Source: Candidatus Methylomirabilota bacterium (GTDB lineage: Bacteria; Methylomirabilota; Methylomirabilia; Rokubacteriales; CSP1-6). Taken from it: a DNA stretch of 49,702 nucleotides. The stretch is taken from assembly GCA_036002485.1 (NCBI GenBank), contig DASYTI010000177.1, positions 1 through 49,702 of the forward strand. The letters are read 5' to 3'. A model generated the notes under the pieces. The model ran no database searches. It saw only the letters and a list, made by a program, of their open reading frames with translations, and was not told the origin of the DNA. The translations under genes and the position numbers were made by a program. Shown piece after piece: positions 28,180 to 36,670 of the stretch. Positions within the stretch are counted from its first letter, which is position 1. Every line of letters starts with the position of its first letter.

Positions 28180-28181
28180 GC

Positions 28182-30209
28182 GTGTCTTTCAGGCTGTCCT
28201 CGGAGTACGCGCCCGCGGGCGATCAGCCCGGGGCCATCGAGCGCCTCGCCTCTCTGGTGGCCGAGGGCCACCCGCACGCCGTGCTCCTCGGGATCACGGG
28301 GAGCGGCAAGACCTTCACGCTCGCCAACGTGATCAGGCAGCTCGCGCGGCCCGCCCTCGTCATCTCGCCCAACAAGACCCTGGCCGCGCAGCTCTACGGC
28401 GAGTTCAAGTCGTTCTTTCCCGACAATGCCGTGGAGTATTTCGTGTCGTATTACGATTACTACCAGCCCGAAGCCTATATCCCGCAGTCGGACACCTATA
28501 TCGAGAAGGACGCCCTCGTCAACGACGAGATCGACCGCATGCGGCACTCGGCCACCACCTCGCTCTTCGAGCGCCGGGACGTCATCGTGGTCGCCTCCGT
28601 CTCGTGCATCTACGGAATCGGCGAGCCGGAAACCTACCAGGGCATGCACGTCGGGCTCGAGGTCGGACAGACGTTCGAGCGCGACGCCCTCATGCGGAGC
28701 CTGGTGGCCATCCAGTACGAGCGCAACGACGTCGACTTCCGGCGGGGCACCTTCCGCGTGCGGGGCGACGTGGTCGAGATCTTCCCGGCCGCCGCCGAGG
28801 CCGAGGCGCTTCGCGTCGAGCTGTGGGGCGATACCATCGAGAAGCTCTCCACCCTCGACCCTCTCCGCGGTGTCGCCACCGGCGCGGTGTCGGGGGCGCG
28901 CATCTATCCCGCCAGCCACTACGTCACCCCCGCCGACCAGACCGAGCGCGCGATCGCGGGCATCCTCGAGGAACTGGGGGAACGGCTGCGGTTCCTCAAG
29001 GCCCGGGGCAAGCTCCTGGAGGCCCAACGGCTCGAGCAGCGCACGCTGTTCGACATGGAGATGCTGCGCGAGATCGGCTATTGCCACGGCATCGAGAACT
29101 ACTCGCGGCACCTGTCGGGCCGGAAGCCGGGCCAGAACCCGCCCACCCTCATGGACTACCTGCCCAAGAATGCCCTCGTGATCATCGACGAATCCCACGT
29201 GACGGTGCCCCAGATCCGCGGCATGTACCCGGGCGACCGGTCGCGCAAGGAGGCCCTCGTCGAGTACGGGTTCCGGTTGCCTTCGGCCTTCGACAATCGA
29301 CCGCTCACCTTTCAGGAGTTCGCCGCCCTCGTGCCCCAGACCCTGTACGTCTCCGCCACTCCGGGACCGTACGAGCTCAGGCTGGCGGGGGGACGACGCG
29401 CGGCGCCCGGTCAGCCGTGGCTGGGCGGGGCGGTGGCCGAGCAGATCATCCGCCCCACGGGACTCATGGACCCGAAGATCACGGTGCGGCCCGCGGGCGT
29501 CCAGGTCGACGACCTGATGGCCGAGGTGCGGGCGCGGGCCGAGCACGACGAGCGGGTCCTCATCACCACCCTGACCAAGCGAATGGCCGAGGACCTGACC
29601 GAGTACTACCAGCAGAGTGGGTTGCGCGTACGATATCTGCACTCGGACATCGACACGCTCGACCGCGTGGCCATCATTCGCGAGCTCCGGCTCGGCAAGT
29701 ACGACGCCCTCGTGGGCATCAATCTGCTGCGCGAGGGCCTCGACCTGCCCGAGGTCTCCCTCGTGGCCATTCTGGATGCCGACAAGGAGGGCTACCTCCG
29801 CTCGGCGACCTCCCTCATCCAGACGGCGGGGCGGGCGGCCCGGCACGTCAACGGCGAGGTCATCATGTACGCCGACACCGTCACCGGCTCCATGCAGGAG
29901 GCCATCGCCGAGACCGAGCGGCGTCGGTCGGTGCAGCGGCGGTACAATGAGGAGCACGGGATCACGCCCGAATCGGTCAAGCGGTCGCTGCGCGACCTCC
30001 TGGACAGCGTGCCCGAGCGCGACTACTACACGGTCGAGGTGCCCACCACGGCGGAGCCGACCTGGGAGAGTCCGGCGGCGCTCCAGGCCCACATCGTGGA
30101 GCTCGAGGGTGCCATGCGCGAGGCGGCCCGGCGGCTCGACTTCGAGCGGGCGGCCGAGCTCCGGGACCGGATCAAGGCCCTGCGCAAGGTCGACCTCGGC
30201 GTGCACTGA
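28182..30209 (+). CDS. uvrB: UvrABC system protein B
   Basis: Damage-verifying helicase-like subunit of nucleotide excision repair. 675 residues from GTG 28182, 2 nt after the HNH stop. Walker A is [17 protein letters not shown], the beta-hairpin that grips DNA is [20 protein letters not shown], the Walker B is VIIDESHVT, helicase motif VI is QTAGRAARH, and the C-terminal UVR motif for UvrC binding is [20 protein letters not shown]. Complete. uvrC follows shortly downstream with one small frame between. Confidence 0.97.
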   Translation: MSFRLSSEYAPAGDQPGAIERLASLVAEGHPHAVLLGITGSGKTFTLANVIRQLARPALVISPNKTLAAQLYGEFKSFFPDNAVEYFVSYYDYYQPEAYIPQSDTYIEKDALVNDEIDRMRHSATTSLFERRDVIVVASVSCIYGIGEPETYQGMHVGLEVGQTFERDALMRSLVAIQYERNDVDFRRGTFRVRGDVVEIFPAAAEAEALRVELWGDTIEKLSTLDPLRGVATGAVSGARIYPASHYVTPADQTERAIAGILEELGERLRFLKARGKLLEAQRLEQRTLFDMEMLREIGYCHGIENYSRHLSGRKPGQNPPTLMDYLPKNALVIIDESHVTVPQIRGMYPGDRSRKEALVEYGFRLPSAFDNRPLTFQEFAALVPQTLYVSATPGPYELRLAGGRRAAPGQPWLGGAVAEQIIRPTGLMDPKITVRPAGVQVDDLMAEVRARAEHDERVLITTLTKRMAEDLTEYYQQSGLRVRYLHSDIDTLDRVAIIRELRLGKYDALVGINLLREGLDLPEVSLVAILDADKEGYLRSATSLIQTAGRAARHVNGEVIMYADTVTGSMQEAIAETERRRSVQRRYNEEHGITPESVKRSLRDLLDSVPERDYYTVEVPTTAEPTWESPAALQAHIVELEGAMREAARRLDFERAAELRDRIKALRKVDLGVH

Positions 30210-30222
30210 GGGTCTCCGCAAA

Positions 30223-30438
30223 GTGTTCGTGGTCAAGTGGACGCTGATATTCTTCGCCGTGCTCGCGGTGGCGCTGGTGGTGCTTTCCAAGCTGATCGCC
30301 TTTCTCAACCCGGCGAGGCGGGGGCGCGCCGGCGCGGTTGCGCTGCGGCGCTGGGGGGAGATGCTGACGTGGATGGTGCTGGTGCCGGCGCTGGTGGGCC
30401 TCGCCCTCCTCGCGGTGACCTTGTGGCTGGGCGCGTAG
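30223..30438 (+). CDS. Small two-helix membrane protein between uvrB and uvrC
   Basis: 71 residues from GTG 30223 (a second GTG at 30229). Two hydrophobic segments, WTLIFFAVLAVALVVLSKLI (about 6-25) and MLTWMVLVPALVGLALLAVT (about 48-67), are joined by a basic loop (NPARRGRAGAVALRRWGE). It overlaps the uvrC start by 16 nt, which argues for a real coupled gene. Function unknown. No clear ribosome-binding site. Confidence 0.55.
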   Translation: MFVVKWTLIFFAVLAVALVVLSKLIAFLNPARRGRAGAVALRRWGEMLTWMVLVPALVGLALLAVTLWLGA

Positions 30439-32312
30439 GGGCATCGGAGCTCGAGGACAAGCTCGACCGGCTGCCCGCCCGGCCCGGCGTCTACCTCTAC
30501 AAGGACGCCAAGGGCCAGATCATTTACGTGGGGAAAGCCGCCTCCCTCAAGAGCCGCGTCCGCTCCTACTTCCAGGAGTCCCGCACGCCCGACGCGAAGA
30601 CGGACGCCCTCGTCGCACAGATCCGCGACCTCGACTACATCGTCACCGGCAATGAGCTCGAGGCCCTCATCCTCGAGTCGAACCTCGTCAAGAAGCACCG
30701 GCCCCGCTACAACATCATCCTGCGGGACGACAAGCACTATCCGGTCCTCAAGCTCACCACCAACGAGGAGTACCCGCGGCTGGTGGTGGCCCGGCGCGTG
30801 CAGCAGGACGGCGCCGCCTACTTCGGGCCGTTCTACCCGGCCACGGCCATGCGGGAGACGCTCCGGCTCGTCCGCCAGCTCTTTCCCCTCCGGACCTGCC
30901 GGATCAAGATCGACGGCCAGCGATCGCGGCCGTGCCTGCAGTACTACATCCATCGCTGCAATGCGCCCTGCACGGGGTGGGAGAGCCGGGAAGGCTATGC
31001 GGGAACGGTGGCCGACGTCGAGCGTTTCCTCGAGGGGAAGAACGACGGGCTCGCTCAGGAGCTGACCACCCAGATGGAGACGGCGGCCGAGGAGCTCAAG
31101 TTCGAGCAGGCCGCGCGGCTGCGTGACCGCGTCCAGGCCCTGAACACGGTGCGGGAGCGGCAGAAGATCATCTCGACGGAGGACAGCGACCTGGACATCA
31201 TCGGTGGCGTGCGTCAGGGGGCCGATGCCTGCGTCCAGCTCTTCTTCGTCCGCCGGGGCCGTCTCCTCGGGCGGGAATCCTTCTTCTTCGAGCGGCTGGG
31301 CGGGGAAGGCGAGGGCGAGCTCCTCTCCGCGTTCCTCCGCCAGTTCTACGCGCGCGAGGTGACGCCGCCGCCCGAGATCCTCCTCTCCGCCGATATTCCG
31401 GAGGCGGATCTGGTCATCGCGTGGCTGGCCAAGCGGCGGGCCGGTCGCGTCGAGCTCCTGGCCCCCCAGCGCGGGCGGAAGCGCGAGCTCGTGGGGATGG
31501 CGGAGGAGAACGCGGCGCTGGCCCTGCAGACGCACCTGCTCTCGCGGGGCAACCGGGTGCAGGCCGTGCTCGACGAGCTGCAGCGCGCCCTCAATCTGCC
31601 CGAGGCGCCGCACCGGATCGAGGCCTTCGACATCTCGACCTTCCAGGGCGGGGAGACGGTGGCCTCCATGGTGGTCTGGCAGGACGGGGAGATGAAGAAG
31701 GACGACTACAAGCGCTACCGCATCCGCACCGTGACAGGCACGGACGACTTCGCCGCCATGCACGAGGTGGTGACGCGCCGCTACGGCAAGGCCCTCGAGA
31801 CCGACGGCGTGCTTCCGGACTTGGTCCTTCTCGATGGCGGCCGCGGCCAGCTGGGCGCGGGACTCAAGGCGCTCGAGGCGCTGGGTCTCGACTACCTGCC
31901 CATGGCCTCGCTGGCCAAGAGAGCCGAGGAGGTGTATACGCCGGACCGGCTCGAGCCCCTCGTCCTCGATCTGACCTCGCCCGCGCTCCAGGCGCTGCAG
32001 AAGGTCCGCGACGAGGCGCACCGCTTCGCCATTACGTATCACAAGAAATTGCGGACGCGGCGCACCATCAGCTCAGTGCTCGACCAGATCCCCGGGGTGG
32101 GGCCGACATTGAGAACGAGCCTGCTTCGCAGCCTGGGCTCGGCCCGCGCGGTACGCGAGGCCTCGGTCGCGCAGCTCGCCGCGGTGCCGAAGGTTTCGCC
32201 CAAGCTCGCCGAGCGCATCCACGACTTCTTCCACGCCACCCCTGGGCCTCCGGTGAATGAAGGGGAACCGGCGCCGTCAGATGGGGAACCCACCAGTTCG
32301 GATAGAGGTTAG
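30423..32312 (+). CDS. uvrC: UvrABC system protein C
   Basis: Dual-incision nuclease of nucleotide excision repair. 629 residues from GTG 30423. The N-terminal GIY-YIG nuclease is PGVYLYKDAKGQIIYVGKAA (3' incision), a Cys-rich stretch C...HRCNAPC follows, then UVR motif ELKFEQAARLRDRVQAL, an RNase-H-like half with FDISTFQGGETVASMVV and LLDGGRGQL (5' incision), and tandem helix-hairpin-helix IPGVGPTLRTSLLRSLG at the end. The 15-residue C-terminal tail is acidic and repetitive. Start by GTG is not certain as no ribosome-binding site is obvious. Confidence 0.95.
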   Translation: MAGRVGASELEDKLDRLPARPGVYLYKDAKGQIIYVGKAASLKSRVRSYFQESRTPDAKTDALVAQIRDLDYIVTGNELEALILESNLVKKHRPRYNIILRDDKHYPVLKLTTNEEYPRLVVARRVQQDGAAYFGPFYPATAMRETLRLVRQLFPLRTCRIKIDGQRSRPCLQYYIHRCNAPCTGWESREGYAGTVADVERFLEGKNDGLAQELTTQMETAAEELKFEQAARLRDRVQALNTVRERQKIISTEDSDLDIIGGVRQGADACVQLFFVRRGRLLGRESFFFERLGGEGEGELLSAFLRQFYAREVTPPPEILLSADIPEADLVIAWLAKRRAGRVELLAPQRGRKRELVGMAEENAALALQTHLLSRGNRVQAVLDELQRALNLPEAPHRIEAFDISTFQGGETVASMVVWQDGEMKKDDYKRYRIRTVTGTDDFAAMHEVVTRRYGKALETDGVLPDLVLLDGGRGQLGAGLKALEALGLDYLPMASLAKRAEEVYTPDRLEPLVLDLTSPALQALQKVRDEAHRFAITYHKKLRTRRTISSVLDQIPGVGPTLRTSLLRSLGSARAVREASVAQLAAVPKVSPKLAERIHDFFHATPGPPVNEGEPAPSDGEPTSSDRG

Positions 32313-32344
32313 AATGCCGACAGTCACGGAAAGGGGGTGAACAC

Positions 32345-32596
32345 ATGAGGAAAGTCCTGATAGCTCTTGCCCTGGTCGTCGCGACCGCCGGGGCGGCGCT
32401 GGCCAACCAGTGCCCGCTCCTGATCAAGCAGATCGAGGACGCGACCGCTGGCAAGACGGATGATGCGTCGAAGAAAGCTCAGGCCCTTGCCAAGGAAGCC
32501 AAGGCCCTTCATGACTCGGGCAAGCATGCCGAGTCGGTAGCCAAGGCCGACGAGGCCGCCAAGGCGATCAACCTGACCCTCACGAAGAAGAAGTAG
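32345..32596 (+). CDS. Small secreted Lys/Ala-rich helical protein
   Basis: 83 residues; AAAGGGGG is ideally spaced before ATG 32345. Signal peptide 1-20 (MRKVLIALALVVATAGAALA). The mature 62 residues are two amphipathic helices rich in Ala and Lys (KKAQALAKEAKALHDSGKHA, ESVAKADEAAKAINLTLTKK) with one Cys near the start. TAGAAT (32310-32315) could be a -10 box and a GC terminator follows directly, so it is likely an independent, well-expressed monocistronic transcript. No known family. Confidence 0.75.
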   Translation: MRKVLIALALVVATAGAALANQCPLLIKQIEDATAGKTDDASKKAQALAKEAKALHDSGKHAESVAKADEAAKAINLTLTKKK

Positions 32597-32606
32597 CCCT
32601 CTCCAT

Positions 32607-32631
32607 CCCCGGGGGCCGCCGGCCCCCGGGG
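32607..32631 (+). terminator. GC-rich hairpin terminator after the small secreted protein
   Basis: CCCCGGGGGCC (32607-32617) pairs perfectly with GGCCCCCGGGG (32621-32631) around a 3-nt loop. It is followed by GGCATTCTTG, which has only a weak T-run. The strong stem and its position 9 nt after the stop support a terminator. Confidence 0.65.
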
Positions 32632-32679
32632 GGCATTCTTGCGTCCCCCCAGCTAAGTGTGGTAAAAATCAGCCAGAAT

Positions 32680-35181
32680 ATGGCCACCGACGACCGCCAG
32701 GACCGCTATCCCTTCCGTGACATCGAGCCCAAGTGGCAGGGGGTCTGGGAGAAGAGCAAGCAGTTCCGGGTCACCGAGGATCCGGGCCGGCCCAAGTACT
32801 ACTGCCTCGAGATGTTCCCCTATCCCTCGGGCCGGATTCACATGGGCCATGTCCGCGTCTACACGATCGGCGACCTCTTGGCCCGCTTCAAGCTCATGCG
32901 GGGCTTCAACGTCCTTCACCCCATGGGATGGGACGCCTTCGGTCTCCCGGCCGAGAACGCCGCCATCGACAACGGGGTCCAGCCCGCCGTGTGGACCCTC
33001 GAGAACATCGCCAACATGAAGACGCAGCTCGGCCGTCTCGGCATGTCCTATGACTGGGACCGGGAGCTCGCGACCTGTGATCCTTCCTACTATCGGTGGG
33101 AGCAGCTCATCTTCATCCGCATGTTCGAGCGCGGGCTGGCGTACAAGCAGCGCTCCAAGGTTAACTGGTGCCCGTCGTGCCAGACCATCCTCGCCAATGA
33201 GCAGGTGGAGGCGGGCCGCTGCTGGCGCTGCGATTCCGAGGTCGAGGCCAAGGAGATCGAGGGCTGGTTCTTCAAGATCACCGATTATGCCGAGGAGCTT
33301 TTGGACTGGTGCGACCGGCTGCCCGGGTGGCCCGAGCGGGTCCTGACCATGCAGCGCAACTGGATAGGCCGGAGCGAGGGCGCCGAGTTCGACCTGCCCG
33401 TCGTGGGACGTCCGGGCCTCGCCATCACGATCTTCACCACGCGTCCCGACACGGCCTTCGGCATGACCTATGCCGTGCTCGCTCCCGAGCATCCCCTCGT
33501 GGACGCCCTCGCGTCCGATGCGGAGGAGCGCGCGCGCCTCGCCGCCTTCAAGCAGGAGGTGGCCCGGGAGTCCGAGATCGAGCGCCTGGCCGCCGACCGG
33601 CCGAAGCGCGGGATGCGGCTGGCCGTGCGCGCGATCAACCCGTTCACGGGTGCGGAGATTCCGCTCTTTCTCGCCGACTATGTCCTGATGGGTTACGGCA
33701 CCGGCGCCATCATGGCCGTGCCGGGAGAAGATCAGCGGGACTGGGACTTCGCCAAGCAGCACGGGCTCGACATCATCGCCACCGTCAAGCGCCCGGAAGG
33801 CTGGCAGGACAGCCAGGCTTATACGGGCGACGGCGTCAAGATCAACTCGGGCTTCCTCGATGGCATGCCCGTGGCGGAGGCCAAGCGCGCGGCCATCGAC
33901 TGGCTCGTGGGCCAGAGCATCGGGCGCTCCAAGATCAACTACCGTCTCCGCGACTGGGGCATCAGCCGGCAGCGCTACTGGGGCGCGCCCATTCCCATTC
34001 TCTACTGCGAGAAATGCGGCATGGTGCCCGAGCGTGAGGAGAACCTGCCCGTTGTGCTGCCTCAGAACGTCCAGATCAGCGGAAAGGGCGGCTCCCCGCT
34101 CGCGGGAGTGGCGTCCTTCGTCAACGCGACCTGCCCGCGCTGCGGCGGCAAGGCCCGGCGCGACACCGACACCATGGACACCTTCGTGGATTCGTCCTGG
34201 TATTTCCTTCGGTACTGCTCGCCGCACTACGAGCAGGGCATGTTCGAGCGCGCCGCCGCCGAGTACTGGATGCCCGTGGACCTGTACATCGGGGGCATCG
34301 AGCACGCCGTGCTCCACCTCCTCTACGCGCGCTTCTTCACCAAGGTCCTCCGGGACCTCGATCTGATTGCCCTCGACGAGCCGTTCCGCGCCCTCCTGTC
34401 CCAGGGCATGGTCATCAAGGACGGCGCGAAGATGTCCAAGTCCAAGGGCAATGTCGTGGATCCCGACGACATGATCCGGCGCTTCGGCGCCGACGCCACC
34501 CGACTCTTCACGCTCTTCGCCGCCCCGCCCGAGCGGGATCTCGAGTGGACGGAGAGCGGCGTGGAGGGCGCCTCGCGCTTCCTCAACCGTCTCTGGCGCT
34601 TCGTCCACGCGCATCGCGACGAGATCAGCGCGGCGGGGCCTCCCGGACCGGGCCCGCTCTCGGAGGCGGGCCGCGCCTTCCGCCGGGTCATCCACCAGAC
34701 GGTCGAGCGCGTCACCTTCGATATCGAGCGGGACTTCCACTTCAATACCGCCATCAGCGCCGTCATGGAGCTCGTCAACGCCCTCCACGACTTCGAGCGG
34801 GACTCGCTGGACCGCGTGGCCCGCGAGGAGCGGGCGGCCCTGCTGCGCGAGGCCGTCGACACCACGGTCCTCCTGCTGGGGCCGGTCTGCCCCCATGTCG
34901 GCGAGGAGCTCTGGACCATTCTCGGGCGCTCGGGCAGCCTGTTCACGCAGCGGTGGCCGGCGGCCGACCCCGGGGTGCTTCGCCGCGAGGCGGTGGAGAT
35001 CGTCGTCCAGGTCGATGGCCGGGTGCGGACGCGTCTCACCGTCGAGGTCGGAGCGCCCGAGCAGAGCATCCGCGAGGCGGCGCTGGCCGAGGACAAGGTG
35101 CGTCCGTGGATAGACGGCCGGCAGGTCGCCAAGGTCGTGGTCGTGCCCGGGAGGCTGGTCAATATCGTGACCAGTTCATGA
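32680..35181 (+). CDS. leuS: Leucyl-tRNA synthetase
   Basis: Charges tRNA-Leu. About 833 residues from ATG 32680 (GTG 32659 would add seven residues). Class I signatures: HMGH (HIGH) in YPSGRIHMGHVRVYTIGDLL and KMSKS in KDGAKMSKSKGNVVDPDD. A zinc-binding module CPSCQTI...CWRCDSE lies near residues 165-190, and the CP1 editing domain has TRPDTAFGMTYAVLAPEHPL. Complete, with the C-terminal anticodon-binding and tail parts. Its stop overlaps the lptE start (ATGA). Confidence 0.97.
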   Translation: MATDDRQDRYPFRDIEPKWQGVWEKSKQFRVTEDPGRPKYYCLEMFPYPSGRIHMGHVRVYTIGDLLARFKLMRGFNVLHPMGWDAFGLPAENAAIDNGVQPAVWTLENIANMKTQLGRLGMSYDWDRELATCDPSYYRWEQLIFIRMFERGLAYKQRSKVNWCPSCQTILANEQVEAGRCWRCDSEVEAKEIEGWFFKITDYAEELLDWCDRLPGWPERVLTMQRNWIGRSEGAEFDLPVVGRPGLAITIFTTRPDTAFGMTYAVLAPEHPLVDALASDAEERARLAAFKQEVARESEIERLAADRPKRGMRLAVRAINPFTGAEIPLFLADYVLMGYGTGAIMAVPGEDQRDWDFAKQHGLDIIATVKRPEGWQDSQAYTGDGVKINSGFLDGMPVAEAKRAAIDWLVGQSIGRSKINYRLRDWGISRQRYWGAPIPILYCEKCGMVPEREENLPVVLPQNVQISGKGGSPLAGVASFVNATCPRCGGKARRDTDTMDTFVDSSWYFLRYCSPHYEQGMFERAAAEYWMPVDLYIGGIEHAVLHLLYARFFTKVLRDLDLIALDEPFRALLSQGMVIKDGAKMSKSKGNVVDPDDMIRRFGADATRLFTLFAAPPERDLEWTESGVEGASRFLNRLWRFVHAHRDEISAAGPPGPGPLSEAGRAFRRVIHQTVERVTFDIERDFHFNTAISAVMELVNALHDFERDSLDRVAREERAALLREAVDTTVLLLGPVCPHVGEELWTILGRSGSLFTQRWPAADPGVLRREAVEIVVQVDGRVRTRLTVEVGAPEQSIREAALAEDKVRPWIDGRQVAKVVVVPGRLVNIVTSS

Positions 35182-35744
35182 GTGGGCGCGACAGGCTTTC
35201 ATGCGGTGGGGGGGTCTGGGGGAGGAGCGGCGCCGCTCCCCCCCAGATCCGGACAATACTCGCGCTGGTCGCTACGCTGTGTCTCGGAGGCTGCGGCTAC
35301 TCGCTGCAGGGCAATCTGCCGGATCACATCAAGAGCGTGGCCGTGCCGGTCTTCAGGAATCGGACGACCGAGCCCGGCGTGGAGAGCGCCATCAGCAGCG
35401 CCGTGGTCAATGCCTTCACCACCAACGGCAAGCTCCGCGTGGTCTCTCTCGACACGGCGGACTCCCTGCTCGAGGGGGAGATCACCGGCTTCGAGGTGCA
35501 GTCGCTGGCCTTCGACAGCCGCCTGAACCTGCGCTCCTACCGGCTCGCCGTGACCATGAATGTCCGGTTCCGCGATCTCAAGAAGAGCGCCATGCTCTGG
35601 GAGCAGCAGGGGCTGCGCGAGGTCGTGGACTTCCAGGTCGCGGGCCAGGTCTCCGACACCGTCAGCCGCGAGGAAGGGGCGGTCAAGCATGCCGCCGTGG
35701 AGATAGGGCGGAAAGTGGTCAATCACGCGGTCGACCGCTTCTAG
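35178..35744 (+). CDS. lptE: LPS-assembly lipoprotein LptE
   Basis: 188 residues. The lipobox LGGC (about residues 36-39) with an upstream hydrophobic segment (RTILALVATLC) marks an outer-membrane lipoprotein, and the mature start GCGYSLQGNLPDHIKSVAVP, with VFRNRTTEPGVESAIS, matches LptE. It would plug and assist the LptD barrel during LPS insertion. Its ATG overlaps the leuS stop. The first 25 residues are encoded partly by a near-perfect palindrome (35212-35250), giving an unusually long Gly-rich signal n-region; no other start lies between the palindrome and lipobox. Confidence 0.85.
   Translation: MSGRDRLSCGGGVWGRSGAAPPQIRTILALVATLCLGGCGYSLQGNLPDHIKSVAVPVFRNRTTEPGVESAISSAVVNAFTTNGKLRVVSLDTADSLLEGEITGFEVQSLAFDSRLNLRSYRLAVTMNVRFRDLKKSAMLWEQQGLREVVDFQVAGQVSDTVSREEGAVKHAAVEIGRKVVNHAVDRF
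35212..35250. repeat. Near-perfect palindrome inside the lptE 5' coding region
   Basis: Centre between 35231 and 35232. An 18-19 bp stem forms with one bulged A (35223) and one G-T pair, built on GGAGCGGC/GCCGCTCC and flanking runs of G and C, TCT/AGA. It looks like an intergenic hairpin but is read through by the lptE frame. See findings. Confidence 0.7.
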
Positions 35745-36670
35745 TGCAGTACGGTAGCTGGCTCCGGGCGGCCGAGGCAGGGCAGGTCGCCCCGGTGACG
35801 CTGCTCCACGGAGCCGAGCCGTTCCTGATCGACGAGGCCATCGGACGGGTCACACGGGCGCTCATTCCGGACGCGGCCGAGCTCGCGATGTCGCGCGATG
35901 TCCTCGAGGCGAGGGAGGTGGGCCCTGAAGGCATAGTCCGCGCGGCCCAGACCTTCCCGTGGGGAGCGGCACGGCGGGTCGTGGTGGCCCGCGGCGTGGA
36001 GGGACTCGGCCCCAAGCAGGCGGAGCCGCTCGTCGAGTACCTCGGCCAGCCGAATCCAGCGACGGCACTTCTTCTCCCCGTCTCCCAGCCCCTCGCCTCC
36101 TCGCACTGGCTGCTCAAGGCCGTGGCCTCGGCCGCCGCGCCCGCGTCGGGGGAGCCTGCGTCGGGCGAGCCCGCGTCGTTCTCAATAGTCGAGGTGCCGC
36201 GCCTCTCGGGTCGTTCTCTCATCGGATGGCTCCGGGCTCATGCCGCGAGCGCGGGGCTCGAGCTCGCCGAGGACGCCGCCCAGCTCCTCGTCACCTTCGT
36301 CGGCGAGGAGCCCGCCGCGCTCGCCGCCGAGCTCGGCAAGGCCGCCCTCGCGGGAGGTGCCGACAACCAGCGGGTCGGCGTCGGAGAGATTCGCGCCGTG
36401 GTCGGAGAGCATCGCTCGCGCGAGATCTTCGAGCTCACGCGCGCCGTCGAGCTCCGCGACGCGGGATCTGCGCTGCCGCTCCTGGACCGCCTCCTGTCAG
36501 CCGGCGAGGAGCCGCTGCGCATCCTGGCCATTCTGGCCGGGCAGGCGCGGCGCGCCACGCCGGCCGCCGCGCGTCTCGCCCGCTGCTGGAAGGCGGAACG
36601 TCGGCTGAAGCTGGGTGGCCTCGCGCGTCCCGAGCTCTGTCTGCTCGTCGCCGACTTGTGCGCCGACTGA
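35744..36670 (+). CDS. holA: DNA polymerase III subunit delta
   Basis: Clamp-loader subunit that opens the beta sliding clamp. 308 residues from GTG 35744 (TAGTG, one nucleotide shared with lptE stop). The N-terminal part has VTLLHGAEPFLIDEAIGRVT, typical of delta, then an AAA+-like domain and the C-terminal collar with ELTRAVELRDAGSALPLLDR and LRILAILAGQARR. A short tandem repeat (PASGEPASGEPAS, 36140-36178) lies in a linker. Placement just after lptE is the usual leuS-lptE-holA order of many Gram-negatives. Confidence 0.9.
   Translation: MQYGSWLRAAEAGQVAPVTLLHGAEPFLIDEAIGRVTRALIPDAAELAMSRDVLEAREVGPEGIVRAAQTFPWGAARRVVVARGVEGLGPKQAEPLVEYLGQPNPATALLLPVSQPLASSHWLLKAVASAAAPASGEPASGEPASFSIVEVPRLSGRSLIGWLRAHAASAGLELAEDAAQLLVTFVGEEPAALAAELGKAALAGGADNQRVGVGEIRAVVGEHRSREIFELTRAVELRDAGSALPLLDRLLSAGEEPLRILAILAGQARRATPAAARLARCWKAERRLKLGGLARPELCLLVADLCAD

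Noticed and set aside
27942-32042. 1366-codon open frame on the minus strand opposite HNH, uvrB and uvrC
   Set aside because: The plus strand carries unmistakable conserved genes; the antisense frame is stop-free because of high third-position GC. Its translation is Leu/Arg/Gly/Glu-rich with no motif.
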